DNA from: Bacillota bacterium
GTDB lineage: Bacteria; Bacillota; UBA5301; Bu52
NCBI GenBank assembly: GCA_014896355.1
Contig: JADBKO010000013.1
Location: forward strand, 1 to 64,000
DNA: 64,000 nucleotides
Reading direction: 5' to 3'
The position numbers and the translations under genes were made by a program. The notes beneath the pieces were generated by a model, which saw only the letters and a program-made list of their open reading frames with translations, made no database searches and had not been told where the DNA came from. Shown here one piece after another: positions 30,995 through 40,542 of the stretch. The first letter of the stretch is position 1; each line of letters begins with the position of its first letter.

Positions 30995-32413
30995 TCAGGC
31001 ATGGAGAAGGCCTTTCAGCATCGTACGCGCCGTGGCCAGTCCCAGACCGGCGAAGCCTTTGGCTTCCTGGAGCACGGCGTCCAGCGCGTCCACCACCGCC
31101 TGCATCTGCGCCTGCGTAACGACCAGAGGCGGTTCCAGTCGGATCACATTGGGATTGTTGAGGGTATAGGCCGTGATGATGTGATGCCTTTCCAGCAACT
31201 GCCCCGCCACCAGGGCTCCGGTGTATTCCTGGGCCAGGTTTTGGAGAGCCTGGCCTCCCACCCGCGCCAGCCATCCCTCCGGCTGATTGAATTCCACGCC
31301 CAGGAGCAACCCGCGGCCGCGAACTTCGCGAATCAGGCGGTGGCGTTTCTGCAGGTCCAGCAGCCTCGCCTTGAACCACTGCCCCTTCTCCCTGGCCTGG
31401 TCCGCCAGTCCCTCCTGGACCAATTCCTGGGTGGCCGCGATCACCGCCGCCATGGCCATGGCATTGCCGCCGAAGGTGGAGGTGTGCAGCAGCGCCTTTT
31501 CCCAGCCACCGTACGCCTGGTCCCAGATCTCCGGGGTGGTCACGAATGCCCCCACGGGCACCATGCCGCCTCCAAGGCTCTTGGCCAGACAGAGGATATC
31601 CGGAACGACCCCATCGTGCTCCACCGCCAGGATCGTGCCGGTTCGGCCGAAGCCGGTCTGGACTTCGTCCACGACCAGAAGAGCGCCATAATGGTGGCAC
31701 AGGTCCAGGGCGCCGGCGAGGTAGCCGGGCGGCGCTTCGTGGACGCCGCCTTCGCCCTGGATGGGCTCCACGATGAAGGCTGCCGCCTGCCTCCCCTGCA
31801 AGGCCTGCTCCAGCTGCTGCAGATCGCCGAAATCCACGGCCTGGACATGTTCCAACAGGGGCTGAAAGGGCCGCTGGTACTTGTCACGGCCGGTAACGCT
31901 CAGGGCGCCGAAGGTCTTGCCATGGAAGGACCCCCTGCAATGAATGAACCCCGGTCTGCCTGTATAGGCGCGGGCCAGTTTCAGCGCACCTTCCACGGCT
32001 TCGGCCCCGCTGTTGCCGAAAAACACCCGCTGCAACCGCCCGGGGCAGAGGGATGCCACGTTGTGGGCGGCGGCGGCCGTCAACGCGCTCAAGGTGGCCT
32101 GAAGGATCACCGGACGCCCGGCCTCCATGACTTCTTTCAAGGCTTCCTGAATCCGGGGGGGATGATGGCCGAAATTCAGCGAACCGTAGCCGCCAAGAAA
32201 GTCCAGATACTCCTGCCCCTGGTCATCCCAAACCGAGACGCCCTGAGCCCGCACGTAATTCCGGTCAAAGCGCAAAAGCCCCAGCATTTGGGCGAGGCCG
32301 GGATTAAGATCTGCCTTGTAAAGGTTAAGGGTCTCGCGCCCGTCAAGACGAAGCGCCTCCGCCAGGGAATAAAGTCTGTCGCCTGCCACCAGGTGTTTTG
32401 CCACTCCTTCCAT
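30995..32413 (-). CDS. Class III PLP-dependent aminotransferase (ornithine/putrescine aminotransferase-like)
   Basis: FGNSGAEAVEGALKLARAYTGRPGFIHCRGSFHGKTFGALSVTG; VVDEVQTGFGRTG; CLAKSLGGGMVPVGA. Start taken at ATG 32413. Confidence 0.9.
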   Translation of the reverse strand: MEGVAKHLVAGDRLYSLAEALRLDGRETLNLYKADLNPGLAQMLGLLRFDRNYVRAQGVSVWDDQGQEYLDFLGGYGSLNFGHHPPRIQEALKEVMEAGRPVILQATLSALTAAAAHNVASLCPGRLQRVFFGNSGAEAVEGALKLARAYTGRPGFIHCRGSFHGKTFGALSVTGRDKYQRPFQPLLEHVQAVDFGDLQQLEQALQGRQAAAFIVEPIQGEGGVHEAPPGYLAGALDLCHHYGALLVVDEVQTGFGRTGTILAVEHDGVVPDILCLAKSLGGGMVPVGAFVTTPEIWDQAYGGWEKALLHTSTFGGNAMAMAAVIAATQELVQEGLADQAREKGQWFKARLLDLQKRHRLIREVRGRGLLLGVEFNQPEGWLARVGGQALQNLAQEYTGALVAGQLLERHHIITAYTLNNPNVIRLEPPLVVTQAQMQAVVDALDAVLQEAKGFAGLGLATARTMLKGLLHA

Positions 32414-32589
32414 TCCACCTTGTGCACATAAACGTGCACAACCTGAGAAGAGCATTCGCCCTGCGGCCTCCGATTCCTTCTGACCCGGCAACAAACCGCC
32501 GCCTGCGCGGCGCAAGGCGGAGAGCCCCACGCCGGATTCAGGCGGCGGATGGAGGCGAGGCGAAGCGGAGGTGGACGTCCGGCCGGCAT

Positions 32590-33114
32590 TCAGTTCAGCT
32601 GCTTGGCCAGAAACTGGGCCGCCGTTTCCGTGAGCTTTTTTTCCAGTTCCCCCATCTGCTGGTTCTTGGAAGCCAAAGCGACGGCGCCAGCCACATTCCC
32701 GTCCTTGAGAATGGGCGAGACGCACAAATGGGTGAACTCCAACCCTGGTAGAAAGTCGGAGGCATGGTCTGTCAGGATCAGGGTGCGGCGCTGCTCCAGC
32801 AGCTGGCGGTTTTCGTCGCTGAGGGTCCGGCCCAACAACGCCTTTTTCGGGGCTCCGCTGACAGCCACGACTTCTTCATCGTCGAAAATAAAAGCCACAT
32901 GGCCAGTGGATTCATGGAGGGACTCCACGTATTCCTGAGCAAAGTCACTGACTTCGTTGATTGGCGAATAGCGCTTCAAGATGATTTCGCCGTCCCGGTC
33001 GGTGAAGATCTCCAGGGGCGACCCTTCCCGGATCCGCAGGGTGCGCCGGATCTCCTTAGGGATGACCACCCGGCCGAGATCGTCGATGCGTCGGACAACT
33101 CCCGTCGCTTTCAC
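32590..33114 (-). CDS. spoVT: Stage V sporulation protein T (AbrB family)
   Basis: VKATGVVRRIDDLGRVVIPKEIRRTLRIREGSPLEIFTDRDGEIILKRYSPI plus GAF-like domain; GTG start. Confidence 0.94.
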   Translation of the reverse strand: MKATGVVRRIDDLGRVVIPKEIRRTLRIREGSPLEIFTDRDGEIILKRYSPINEVSDFAQEYVESLHESTGHVAFIFDDEEVVAVSGAPKKALLGRTLSDENRQLLEQRRTLILTDHASDFLPGLEFTHLCVSPILKDGNVAGAVALASKNQQMGELEKKLTETAAQFLAKQLN

Positions 33115-33221
33115 TGCTCGCCCCCCTTTCCGGTCGTTATCATGCTCCAAATTCCGGCCTTCTAAACGCGTGCCGGCTTCCCCCTTCTGGCGCACGCAAA
33201 CGCGACCCTGGCCGGCGCCCA

Positions 33222-34064
33222 TCAGGGCGCGGCAGGCACGGCCTTCATCTCGCCGGTTTCCAGAGGGCCGGCAAAGGCCGGCAGGACCAGGCTGCCCTTC
33301 TTCACGATCTTGACCTGGATCCCCCAGGTGGCGAGCCGGTCTGCCACCCCTCCCCTCATGCTCAGGGCATTGGCCAGGGTCGCCGGGTCTCCGATGGCCG
33401 TGATGACATAGGGCTCATTGATCGGAACGTTGTTGACGACAATGGTGGTTCCAGCCCGGCGGATTTCGGTCATGGCCACGCGCCGCTGGCCGTTGATGGC
33501 GATGGCCTGCGCCCCGGCTGCAGCCAGTTCATTGACCACCAGCTGTAAGTCCTGATCCTCCACCTGGGGGGCACCTACGACGGTTTGGCCCTGGCCGGCA
33601 GAGGATGAGGGGTTCTCCGGCCCCCCACCGCCGCCCGAATTGCCTGGAGCGCCCGGGCCGCGGCCTGCGGCGCCGGATGGAACCACACCCTGCACCGTGA
33701 CCTCCACTCCGGGGCCCTCCACGGCCGTCAAGCCAGCCCATAGCCGCGTCCGCTCCAGCTCCTTGGCCAGGACCTTGGTCTGCTCCTGGCCCTGCATGGC
33801 CTGCAAGAGCTGCTCGCGTTGCTGGACCACCTCTTTTTGCAGGGCGTCCCGCTCGCTGGCCACTTCCTGGTACATCTGGGCCAAGGTTCCCATACGTGCC
33901 GTTCCCAGGGGCACAGGCCGGCCCAGCTGGGAACGTAGCTGTACCGCCACCAGCGCGCCCAGCACAAAAAGAACCAATGCCATGGACCACTGCCAGTGGG
34001 GCGGCAGGACCACCCGTCCTGACACGCCACCGCGACCGATGCCTTCTGCCATGATTTTCCACAT
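33222..34064 (-). CDS. DUF881 family protein
   Basis: TM then coiled coil; AGLTAVEGPGVEVTVQG, ELAAAGAQAIAINGQRRVAMTEIRRAGTTIVVNNVPINEPYVITAIGDPATL. Confidence 0.88.
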   Translation of the reverse strand: MWKIMAEGIGRGGVSGRVVLPPHWQWSMALVLFVLGALVAVQLRSQLGRPVPLGTARMGTLAQMYQEVASERDALQKEVVQQREQLLQAMQGQEQTKVLAKELERTRLWAGLTAVEGPGVEVTVQGVVPSGAAGRGPGAPGNSGGGGGPENPSSSAGQGQTVVGAPQVEDQDLQLVVNELAAAGAQAIAINGQRRVAMTEIRRAGTTIVVNNVPINEPYVITAIGDPATLANALSMRGGVADRLATWGIQVKIVKKGSLVLPAFAGPLETGEMKAVPAAP

Positions 34065-34162
34065 CCATCCGCCGTTTTGGGGCGTATAAGCCCCCGGCTC
34101 GCGAACATACTATGACCGTAACACGGAGGTTCAAGCAAAGTTTTCCTCCCCCACAAGCCCAA

Positions 34163-34195
34163 GTCAAAAAGGATGCCTTCTGGCATCCTTTTTGA
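34163..34195. terminator. Bidirectional intrinsic terminator (perfect hairpin)
   Basis: GTCAAAAAGGATGCC-TTC-TGGCATCCTTTTTGAC flanked by A/T runs between queE-like gene and DUF881 gene. Confidence 0.85.
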
Positions 34196-34232
34196 CTTTC
34201 CAGCCGCAGCGGCTGAGTCGCAGCTCCTGCCA

Positions 34233-35099
34233 CTACCCCGGTGCCGCCAGGCCTTGGCGAAACGCCTGTGGGATGATCCGCACGTCCCGGAGCCGCTGCA
34301 GGCAGCGTTGTTGAGCCTGCAGGAGCCGCAACGGCGAGACCCGTTCCTGAACCTTTCCATACGGAGTCACAGGCTGAAGAATTAAGGGAATGGCAGGATC
34401 CTCCTCCGCCACCAGGGAGGTCAGCAGGTCCAATTCTCCATCCGGAACGTTACCGGTGAGAACTGCCTTCACGAAAAGCCGCGGTTCAGGCAACCGGCGG
34501 CCCTCAAAGGCCGGAGGACGGTCGGTCAGATGCCTGGCCTCGTGCAAAAACGCGGCATGGGCCCGCCACAGCGGCCCCAGGCCGGTGGCTGCCGGCAACT
34601 TGATGTCCACGCTGAGGTAATCCACGAGCCCTGCCAGCTGCCGCAGGGCCCGGGGAAGAGTTCCGTTGGTTTCTAGATATACCGGCAGCTGCAGGTCATG
34701 GATCCCCGGCAGGAGCTGGCGCAGGAACACTGCCTGCAGCAGAGGCTCTCCACCTGTGATATCCAACGCCTGGTGCATTTCAGGGTGTAGACCTTGCAGC
34801 CATTGCAGCACCTGAGGAGCGGTGAACGGATTGGGGACCACCAGGAAATCGCGGCTGCCGGGCTGTCTTTCGATGCGGCACTGCCGTGCCGGGCTGAACG
34901 TGCCGGGCGTGTCACAAAAGGCACAGTGAAGGTTGCAGCCCAGCAAACGCACCACCAGTTGGCGGTAGCCGAGCAGCGGCCCCTCCCCTTGTACGGTGGA
35001 GAGGATCTCCCCCAGGTAGCCGTTGGTCCCGTCCACGAAAACCGAAGGTACGGCCTGGGCCACACTTTTGCTGGCGCCTGTCCCCTGCCCCATGCCCAC
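34233..35099 (-). CDS. queE: QueE-like radical SAM 7-carboxy-7-deazaguanine synthase
   Basis: [49 protein letters not shown]. Confidence 0.85.
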   Translation of the reverse strand: MGMGQGTGASKSVAQAVPSVFVDGTNGYLGEILSTVQGEGPLLGYRQLVVRLLGCNLHCAFCDTPGTFSPARQCRIERQPGSRDFLVVPNPFTAPQVLQWLQGLHPEMHQALDITGGEPLLQAVFLRQLLPGIHDLQLPVYLETNGTLPRALRQLAGLVDYLSVDIKLPAATGLGPLWRAHAAFLHEARHLTDRPPAFEGRRLPEPRLFVKAVLTGNVPDGELDLLTSLVAEEDPAIPLILQPVTPYGKVQERVSPLRLLQAQQRCLQRLRDVRIIPQAFRQGLAAPG

Positions 35100-35192
35100 C
35101 TTACCCTCGCTCGTCGTTGCCTGGCTGCAGGTCTAACTTACAACACCTTCGGAGATTGTGCAACAGCCGCCGGCCCCGTTCACCCGGGGCGG

Positions 35193-36023
35193 TCAGAATG
35201 TCCGGTAAAACAAGGGCAGGACGGTTTCGGCGTGGGGATCAAACAGCCGGGAGCTGCCCCGCACCTGCCGCGACGCCAGCAGGCCCAGCAGGGCGCCGGC
35301 TACCACATCCGAGGGCCAATGGGCCTTTTCGTAAACCCGGCTGTACCCCACGGCTGCGGCGCCGGCATAAAAGAGAGCCGCGCCATCCGGATACCGATGG
35401 GCCAGCACATCCGCTAGAGCGAACGCCGCCGCGGTGTGGCCCGAGGGGAAGGAGTCGTGGTCTCCGTTCACCCATCCCTGCCCCGGCCGGAAGCGGTGCC
35501 CTTCCCCGGCCCTTGGTCGCGAGGACCCCACCGCCCATTTGAGGCTGACGGCCCAGATATCCGCCAGCGCCACGGCATTGAAGCCCAGATATCCGGTTTC
35601 CGGGTCTAGCGCAGCCAGAAGCAGTGGAGCCGTCAACGTGAATGCAGGGCTGCCCAATTGGGTCACGGTCGCGCTCCAGCGGGAAAGCTCCGCCGTGCGG
35701 TGGCGCTGAACCCAGTCATACAGTTCCTGGTCCCGCCCATAGGTGAGGACCACGGCTGCCAGGCCCGCCGCGCCTTCCGCCGGGGACACCTGCGGCCAGT
35801 GCAGGTAAATGCGCTTCAGGTCTTCCGCCACGGACCCCGCGGCCCTCTCCGGGGCCGTCCCAGCGGCGCAGGCTGGCAGCTCCGGATGAGGCGCCGCGCC
35901 CGCCTGGGCTGCCGAGACGCCGGTTCCGCCCAGGAGGAAAAACGGCAAGAGGGCCGGAAACAGCCACGCGGCTGCCAGCCAGACCAGCGTTTCCTGGCGT
36001 CTGGATGCTCCGGGGGACGTCAT
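35193..36023 (-). CDS. PAP2-family phosphatase
   Basis: KWAVGSSRPRAGEGH..., SFPSGHTAAAFALADVLA, YSRVYEKAHWPSDVVAGALLG. Confidence 0.9.
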   Translation of the reverse strand: MTSPGASRRQETLVWLAAAWLFPALLPFFLLGGTGVSAAQAGAAPHPELPACAAGTAPERAAGSVAEDLKRIYLHWPQVSPAEGAAGLAAVVLTYGRDQELYDWVQRHRTAELSRWSATVTQLGSPAFTLTAPLLLAALDPETGYLGFNAVALADIWAVSLKWAVGSSRPRAGEGHRFRPGQGWVNGDHDSFPSGHTAAAFALADVLAHRYPDGAALFYAGAAAVGYSRVYEKAHWPSDVVAGALLGLLASRQVRGSSRLFDPHAETVLPLFYRTF

Positions 36024-38581
36024 GAACGGCCACTCCCTTCGGCGGTGCCAAGCTGCTGCTGTAGGGCTTGCTGCAGCCGCCAGGACAACAGGCTGAAGCG
36101 GCTCAGAGATTGCTCCTTCTTCACGGCAATGGCCAGGGCCTTGCGGGATCCCACGATGACCAGGTAGCGCTTGGCGCGCGTGACGGCGGTGTAGAGCAAA
36201 TTGCGCTGCAGCATAGGAAAATGCGCGGTGACCAGCGGCAGGACCACCACCGGAAACTCGCTGCCCTGGCTCTTATGGACGGTGATGGCGTAGGCCATGG
36301 AGAGCTCGTCCAGATCCTCCCGCTCATAACGCAGGCGCGAAGGCCCGTCCACCGCAGGAAATTCCACTTCCAGCACGCCGTTTTCCCGGTCCACAGCGGC
36401 TATCCGGCCGATGTCGCCGTTGAAAACCTGCTTCTGGTAGTCGTTGACCAGCTGCATGACCTTGTCGCCGGTCCGGAACAGCCTTTGTCCCACGGCCAGC
36501 TCGCCCTTGGCAGGGCCCGGAGGGTTCAGCACTGCCTGCAGCAAAATATTCAACCGATCCACGCCGGTGTCGCCCCGGTGCATGGGCGACAGGACCTGGA
36601 TATCTTCCAGCGGGTCACAATGCAGGTAGTCTGGCAAACGCCGGCTCACCAGGTTCACCACGGTCTGGGCCACTTGCGTGGGGTCGTCCTCGGCGATAAA
36701 CCAGAAATCTCCATCCTTGGCGTTGCTCTCGGGCATCTGCCCGGCATGGATGCGGTGGGCATTGACGACGATCAGGCTCTGCTGCGCCTGGCGAAAGATC
36801 TTGTCCAGCTTCACGGAGGGGACCGCCGGGCTTTGCAGCAGGTCGCGCAACACGTTTCCGGGGCCCACCGAAGGCAGCTGGTCCGCATCTCCCACCAGGA
36901 GGAGGCGGGTTTCAGGCCGCAGGGCGTCCAAAAGGGCCCGGAAGAGCGGCAGGTCCACCATGGACGCCTCGTCCACGATGACGACATCGGCGTCCAGCGG
37001 ATGGTCGTGGTTGCGCTGGAAGCCCCACTGCTCGTCCCCTTCGCCGGGGCCGTATTCCAGCAGGCGGTGGATGGTGCGGGCAGGCCAGCCGGTGGCCTCG
37101 GACAAGCGTTTGGCGGCCCGGCCGGTGGGAGCGGCTAACAGAACGCGGCGGCCGTCCCGCTTGAGGTCCGCCAGAACAGCGCGCACCGCCGTGGTCTTCC
37201 CTGTTCCCGGGCCACCGGTCAAGATGCCGACGCCGGCCCAGCGCCCCATGAGCACAGCCTGCCACTGCCCCTCCGCCAACGAAAGCCCAGTGGCGGCTTC
37301 CAGCTGCACCCGGTCGTCTGCAGATTGCGCCTCGGTCCCGCCGGCTGAGGCCGCCGGTGCTTCCGCAACGCCCTGGCCAGGTTGGTCCCCGCGGGCGCTG
37401 CGGACCCTTGGAGTGCCATTCTGGGCGTCGGAGCCACCGGCGGCCAGTCGGGCGGCCAAGCCCTGGGCCACCGCCACCTCGGCCCGGTGCAGACGGGCCA
37501 GGTAAACCACCGGCTCCATCCCGCCCACGGGAGGCGCGGCGCCGGAGCCTAAGCCGGCAGCGGCGGAGACACCCGCCCCTCCCTGCCCCGGCCGCGCCGC
37601 TTCCTCGCGCAACCCCGCCCAGGCTTGCGCGAATTCCTGGACCGGAACCTGCTGGCACACCACCGTGCCGGCAGAGGCCATCGCCTGCAGGGCGGCCACC
37701 AGGGGCGCCGTTTCGGTCATCCCCAGCAGCTGTGCCGCTTCCTGCAACAACACCCGTTCGGGCAGGAAGAGGTGCCCGTTCTCCGCCCGCTCCTCCAGGA
37801 TGTGGCGCAGCCCCGCCACCAGGCGGCGGGGATCGCCGGCTGAGAACCCCAGATTCATGGCGATGCGGTCTGCCGTCTTGAAGCCGATGCCCCGCACATC
37901 CTGGATCAGGCCATACGGGTCCTCCCGCACCTTGTCGGCGGCAGCAGGGCCGTACGTCAACAGAATGCGCTTAGCGTAGGCCGGGCTGATTCCCTGCCCC
38001 ACCAGAAACGCCATGATCTCCTGGGTGGCGGCCTGCTCCCGCAGGCTTTGACAGATACGGCTGGCGGTCTGAGGGCCAATGCCGGGGATCTCCACCAGGC
38101 GTTCGGGCTCCTGCCGGATCACCCGGAGGGTATCGGCGCCGAACCGTTCCACCAAGCGTTTGGCCAAAGCCGGCCCCACGCCCTTGATGAGGCCCGAACC
38201 AAGATAGCGCTCGATGCCGCTCTTGCTGACGGGGAGAACTTCCTGGCTGTACTCGGCGGCAAACTGCAGACCGTACTCGGGGTGGCGCTGCCAGTGACCC
38301 ACGAAACGGCAGCCCTGTCCGGGGCTGATCTGGGGAAAAGTGCCCACCACGGTGATCAGCCCGCCATTGAGGGCCCCCGCCGGCAGGTTGGGGGGCTCCG
38401 CGCCCTTCCGTCCCCGGGTGCGCCCCGCAGTCCCTGGCCGCACCCGCAGCACGGTATAATAGGTTTCTGGGTTGCGGAATGTCACCCGCTCCACTGTGCC
38501 TTCCAAGCTCGCCGAAGGCTGGGAGGGGGCGGCGTCAGGCGGAGTCCCTGGCGCCGGACGCTTCTTGCGGGCGCTTCCCAT
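36020..38581 (-). CDS. recD2: RecD2-like ATP-dependent DNA helicase
   Basis: GILTGGPGTGKTTAVRAVL, VVIVDEASMVDLPL, VGDADQLPSVGPGNVL, AYAITVHKSQGSEFPVVVLPL. Confidence 0.93.
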   Translation of the reverse strand: MGSARKKRPAPGTPPDAAPSQPSASLEGTVERVTFRNPETYYTVLRVRPGTAGRTRGRKGAEPPNLPAGALNGGLITVVGTFPQISPGQGCRFVGHWQRHPEYGLQFAAEYSQEVLPVSKSGIERYLGSGLIKGVGPALAKRLVERFGADTLRVIRQEPERLVEIPGIGPQTASRICQSLREQAATQEIMAFLVGQGISPAYAKRILLTYGPAAADKVREDPYGLIQDVRGIGFKTADRIAMNLGFSAGDPRRLVAGLRHILEERAENGHLFLPERVLLQEAAQLLGMTETAPLVAALQAMASAGTVVCQQVPVQEFAQAWAGLREEAARPGQGGAGVSAAAGLGSGAAPPVGGMEPVVYLARLHRAEVAVAQGLAARLAAGGSDAQNGTPRVRSARGDQPGQGVAEAPAASAGGTEAQSADDRVQLEAATGLSLAEGQWQAVLMGRWAGVGILTGGPGTGKTTAVRAVLADLKRDGRRVLLAAPTGRAAKRLSEATGWPARTIHRLLEYGPGEGDEQWGFQRNHDHPLDADVVIVDEASMVDLPLFRALLDALRPETRLLLVGDADQLPSVGPGNVLRDLLQSPAVPSVKLDKIFRQAQQSLIVVNAHRIHAGQMPESNAKDGDFWFIAEDDPTQVAQTVVNLVSRRLPDYLHCDPLEDIQVLSPMHRGDTGVDRLNILLQAVLNPPGPAKGELAVGQRLFRTGDKVMQLVNDYQKQVFNGDIGRIAAVDRENGVLEVEFPAVDGPSRLRYEREDLDELSMAYAITVHKSQGSEFPVVVLPLVTAHFPMLQRNLLYTAVTRAKRYLVIVGSRKALAIAVKKEQSLSRFSLLSWRLQQALQQQLGTAEGSGRS

Positions 38582-40031
38582 GCTGCTGCCACGCCCCTTC
38601 TGCCGCCAACACTGCCTGGACCCCCAAAGCGCACTCCAGCCTCTTGCGCTGAATGCGGCACCCCAGCTCGTAAGGAATATGAATGTCGCCGTTGACGGCG
38701 TGGTTGTTTGCATGGCATCCGCCGCTGCAGAGGTAACGCGCCCAGCAGGTCCGGCATTCTGGCTTGGCAAGGACATGGTTATGCCGGAACTGCGCCGAAA
38801 GATCCAGCCTTTCCAGCCCGGTTTCCACGTGCCCCAGGGCGAAGCCCGGCCTCCCCACGAACTGATGGCAGGGGTAGAACGTGCCGTCCGGCGCCACCGC
38901 CAGGTATTCGTAGCCTGCTCCGCAGCCGCTCAGGCGTTTGCTGAGGCAGAGGCCGTTGTCCATGTCCATTTCGAAATGGAAAAAGCGGAACGGCTTGCCC
39001 GCGCGGGCCCGTTGCAGGTAGAGCTCCGCCAGGCGATCATACTCCCGCTCGATGGCCGGAAAGTCCTCCGGCCGCAACGCCAGTTCCTCGTAGCCTGGAT
39101 CACCGGCGGCCAGCACCACGGGTTCCATGGAGATTTGGTCAAACCCCAGCTCCAGATAATGGGCCACATCGGCAGCGAAATCCAGGTTGTCATGGCAGTA
39201 GGTGCCGCGCACGTAATACCAACGGCCCTGCCGCTGCAAGACCAGCGCCCGCATGGCCGGCACCACCCGCTCATACGTCCCGTCTCCAGCCAGCGGCCCT
39301 GGGCGATGGCGGTCATGGACTTCCTGCCGGCCGTCCAGGCTGAGGACCACCGCCACATCATATTTGTTGAGAAACGCGACGACGTCCGGGGTGAGGTGCG
39401 TGCCGTTGGTGGTCAGGGTGAATTTCACGATCTTCCCCAGGCGGCGCCCTTCTTCCCGGCCGTAGCGGACGGTATCCTGCACCACGCCGAAGTTCAGGAG
39501 AGGTTCCCCGCCGAAGAAGTCCACTTCCAGGTGGCGGCGGGGTCCCGAGGACCGGAACAGGAAGTCCAAGGCTTTCCGTGCCGTAGCGGCGCTCATGAGC
39601 TGATGCGGCCCGCCGTAGGTCCCCTGGCCGGCAAAGCAATAGCGGCAGCGCAGGTCGCAGGCATGGGCCACGTGTAAGCAGAGCGACTTGATGATGGGGA
39701 CCCGCTCCTGCTGGTGGCGGCTGGCCACCGCCTCCTCATCTGCCCTGGGCAGAAGCAGGCCTTGCCTGCGCAGAGACTGCAGCTCCTCCCAGGCCTCGTG
39801 CAGTTCCGGGGCCGGAGCCAGATTCAGCCGCTGCAGCGCCTCCCGGAGGGTCTGTCGGCCGGGCGGCTGACCCGGATCCAGGGCCGGCAACAATTCCCAG
39901 GCCGCGGCATCAAAAACATGGGTGGCCCCGCTCACCACGTCGTGGACCACCCGGTAGCCATCGAAAATGAAACGGAACACCCGCCCGCCGAAAAGAACCT
40001 CCCTTTGGCGGACGAGAAGGTCTTCGCTCAT
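38535..40031 (-). CDS. SCIFF peptide maturase (radical SAM/SPASM, thioether-forming)
   Basis: HVAHACDLRCRYCFAGQGTYGG (CxxxCxxC), FFGGEPLLN, SPASM cysteines CGAGYEYLAVAPDGTFYPCHQFVG...CRTCWARYLCSGGC; directly after the SCIFF peptide gene. Confidence 0.93.
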   Translation of the reverse strand: MSEDLLVRQREVLFGGRVFRFIFDGYRVVHDVVSGATHVFDAAAWELLPALDPGQPPGRQTLREALQRLNLAPAPELHEAWEELQSLRRQGLLLPRADEEAVASRHQQERVPIIKSLCLHVAHACDLRCRYCFAGQGTYGGPHQLMSAATARKALDFLFRSSGPRRHLEVDFFGGEPLLNFGVVQDTVRYGREEGRRLGKIVKFTLTTNGTHLTPDVVAFLNKYDVAVVLSLDGRQEVHDRHRPGPLAGDGTYERVVPAMRALVLQRQGRWYYVRGTYCHDNLDFAADVAHYLELGFDQISMEPVVLAAGDPGYEELALRPEDFPAIEREYDRLAELYLQRARAGKPFRFFHFEMDMDNGLCLSKRLSGCGAGYEYLAVAPDGTFYPCHQFVGRPGFALGHVETGLERLDLSAQFRHNHVLAKPECRTCWARYLCSGGCHANNHAVNGDIHIPYELGCRIQRKRLECALGVQAVLAAEGAWQQHGKRPQEASGARDSA

Positions 40032-40267
40032 GCCCTCGCCCTTTCACAAACCTGGTTTCCCACGGTGCAGGAGGTCTTGCAGGCAGATTGGCAGGACTGC
40101 TGGCACTCTGCGCATTGCAGCGTGTCCTCGTCCCAGTACAAGGCATGGGCCGACAGAGTCAGGATATGTTTGCCGCGCTGGCGGACCTCCGCCCGGGGCG
40201 GAATGGGGAAATCATAGGCACTCGTCTCTCCGACAGTCAAGAACACTTCCTGGGCCGATGCGGCCAT
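40028..40267 (-). CDS. SCIFF (six cysteines in forty-five) ranthipeptide precursor, 79 aa
   Basis: ...GKHILTLSAHALYWDEDTLQCAECQQSCQSACKTSCTVGNQVCERARA; ATGA overlap with maturase. Confidence 0.94.
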   Translation of the reverse strand: MAASAQEVFLTVGETSAYDFPIPPRAEVRQRGKHILTLSAHALYWDEDTLQCAECQQSCQSACKTSCTVGNQVCERARA

Positions 40268-40341
40268 GGAGATCACGGCTCCCTTCCAATGTGTAGGGTT
40301 GCGGTCGGTGGGCCATGGCACCGGGGCCACGGCCGGGCGAC

Positions 40342-40372
40342 AAAAAAGACCCGACCGGCCACGATCGGGTCT
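40342..40372 (-). terminator. Intrinsic terminator downstream of tRNA-Ala
   Basis: AGACCCGATCGTGGCCGGTCGGGTCTTTTTT on the minus strand. Confidence 0.8.
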
Positions 40373-40375
40373 TGC

Positions 40376-40451
40376 TGGTGGACCTGAGGGGATTCGAACC
40401 CCTGACCTCTGCGATGCGAACGCAGCGCTCTCCCAGCTGAGCCACAGGCCC
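40376..40451 (-). tRNA. tRNA-Ala(CGC)
   Basis: GGGCCTGTGGCTCAGCTGGGAGAGCGCTGCGTTCGCATCGCAG...CAGGTCCACCA. Confidence 0.94.
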
Positions 40452-40542
40452 CTGCCAGCCGCTATTCTACCACAACCCGCGCCGGCACGCAAATATTTAT
40501 TCGCGCACCATCAGGAGATTCCTGCCTGAAAGCCCCCGCCGG

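Noticed and set aside
30929-32431. 500-aa ORF opposite the class III aminotransferase gene
   Set aside because: Shadow ORF; the minus strand encodes a clear PLP enzyme.
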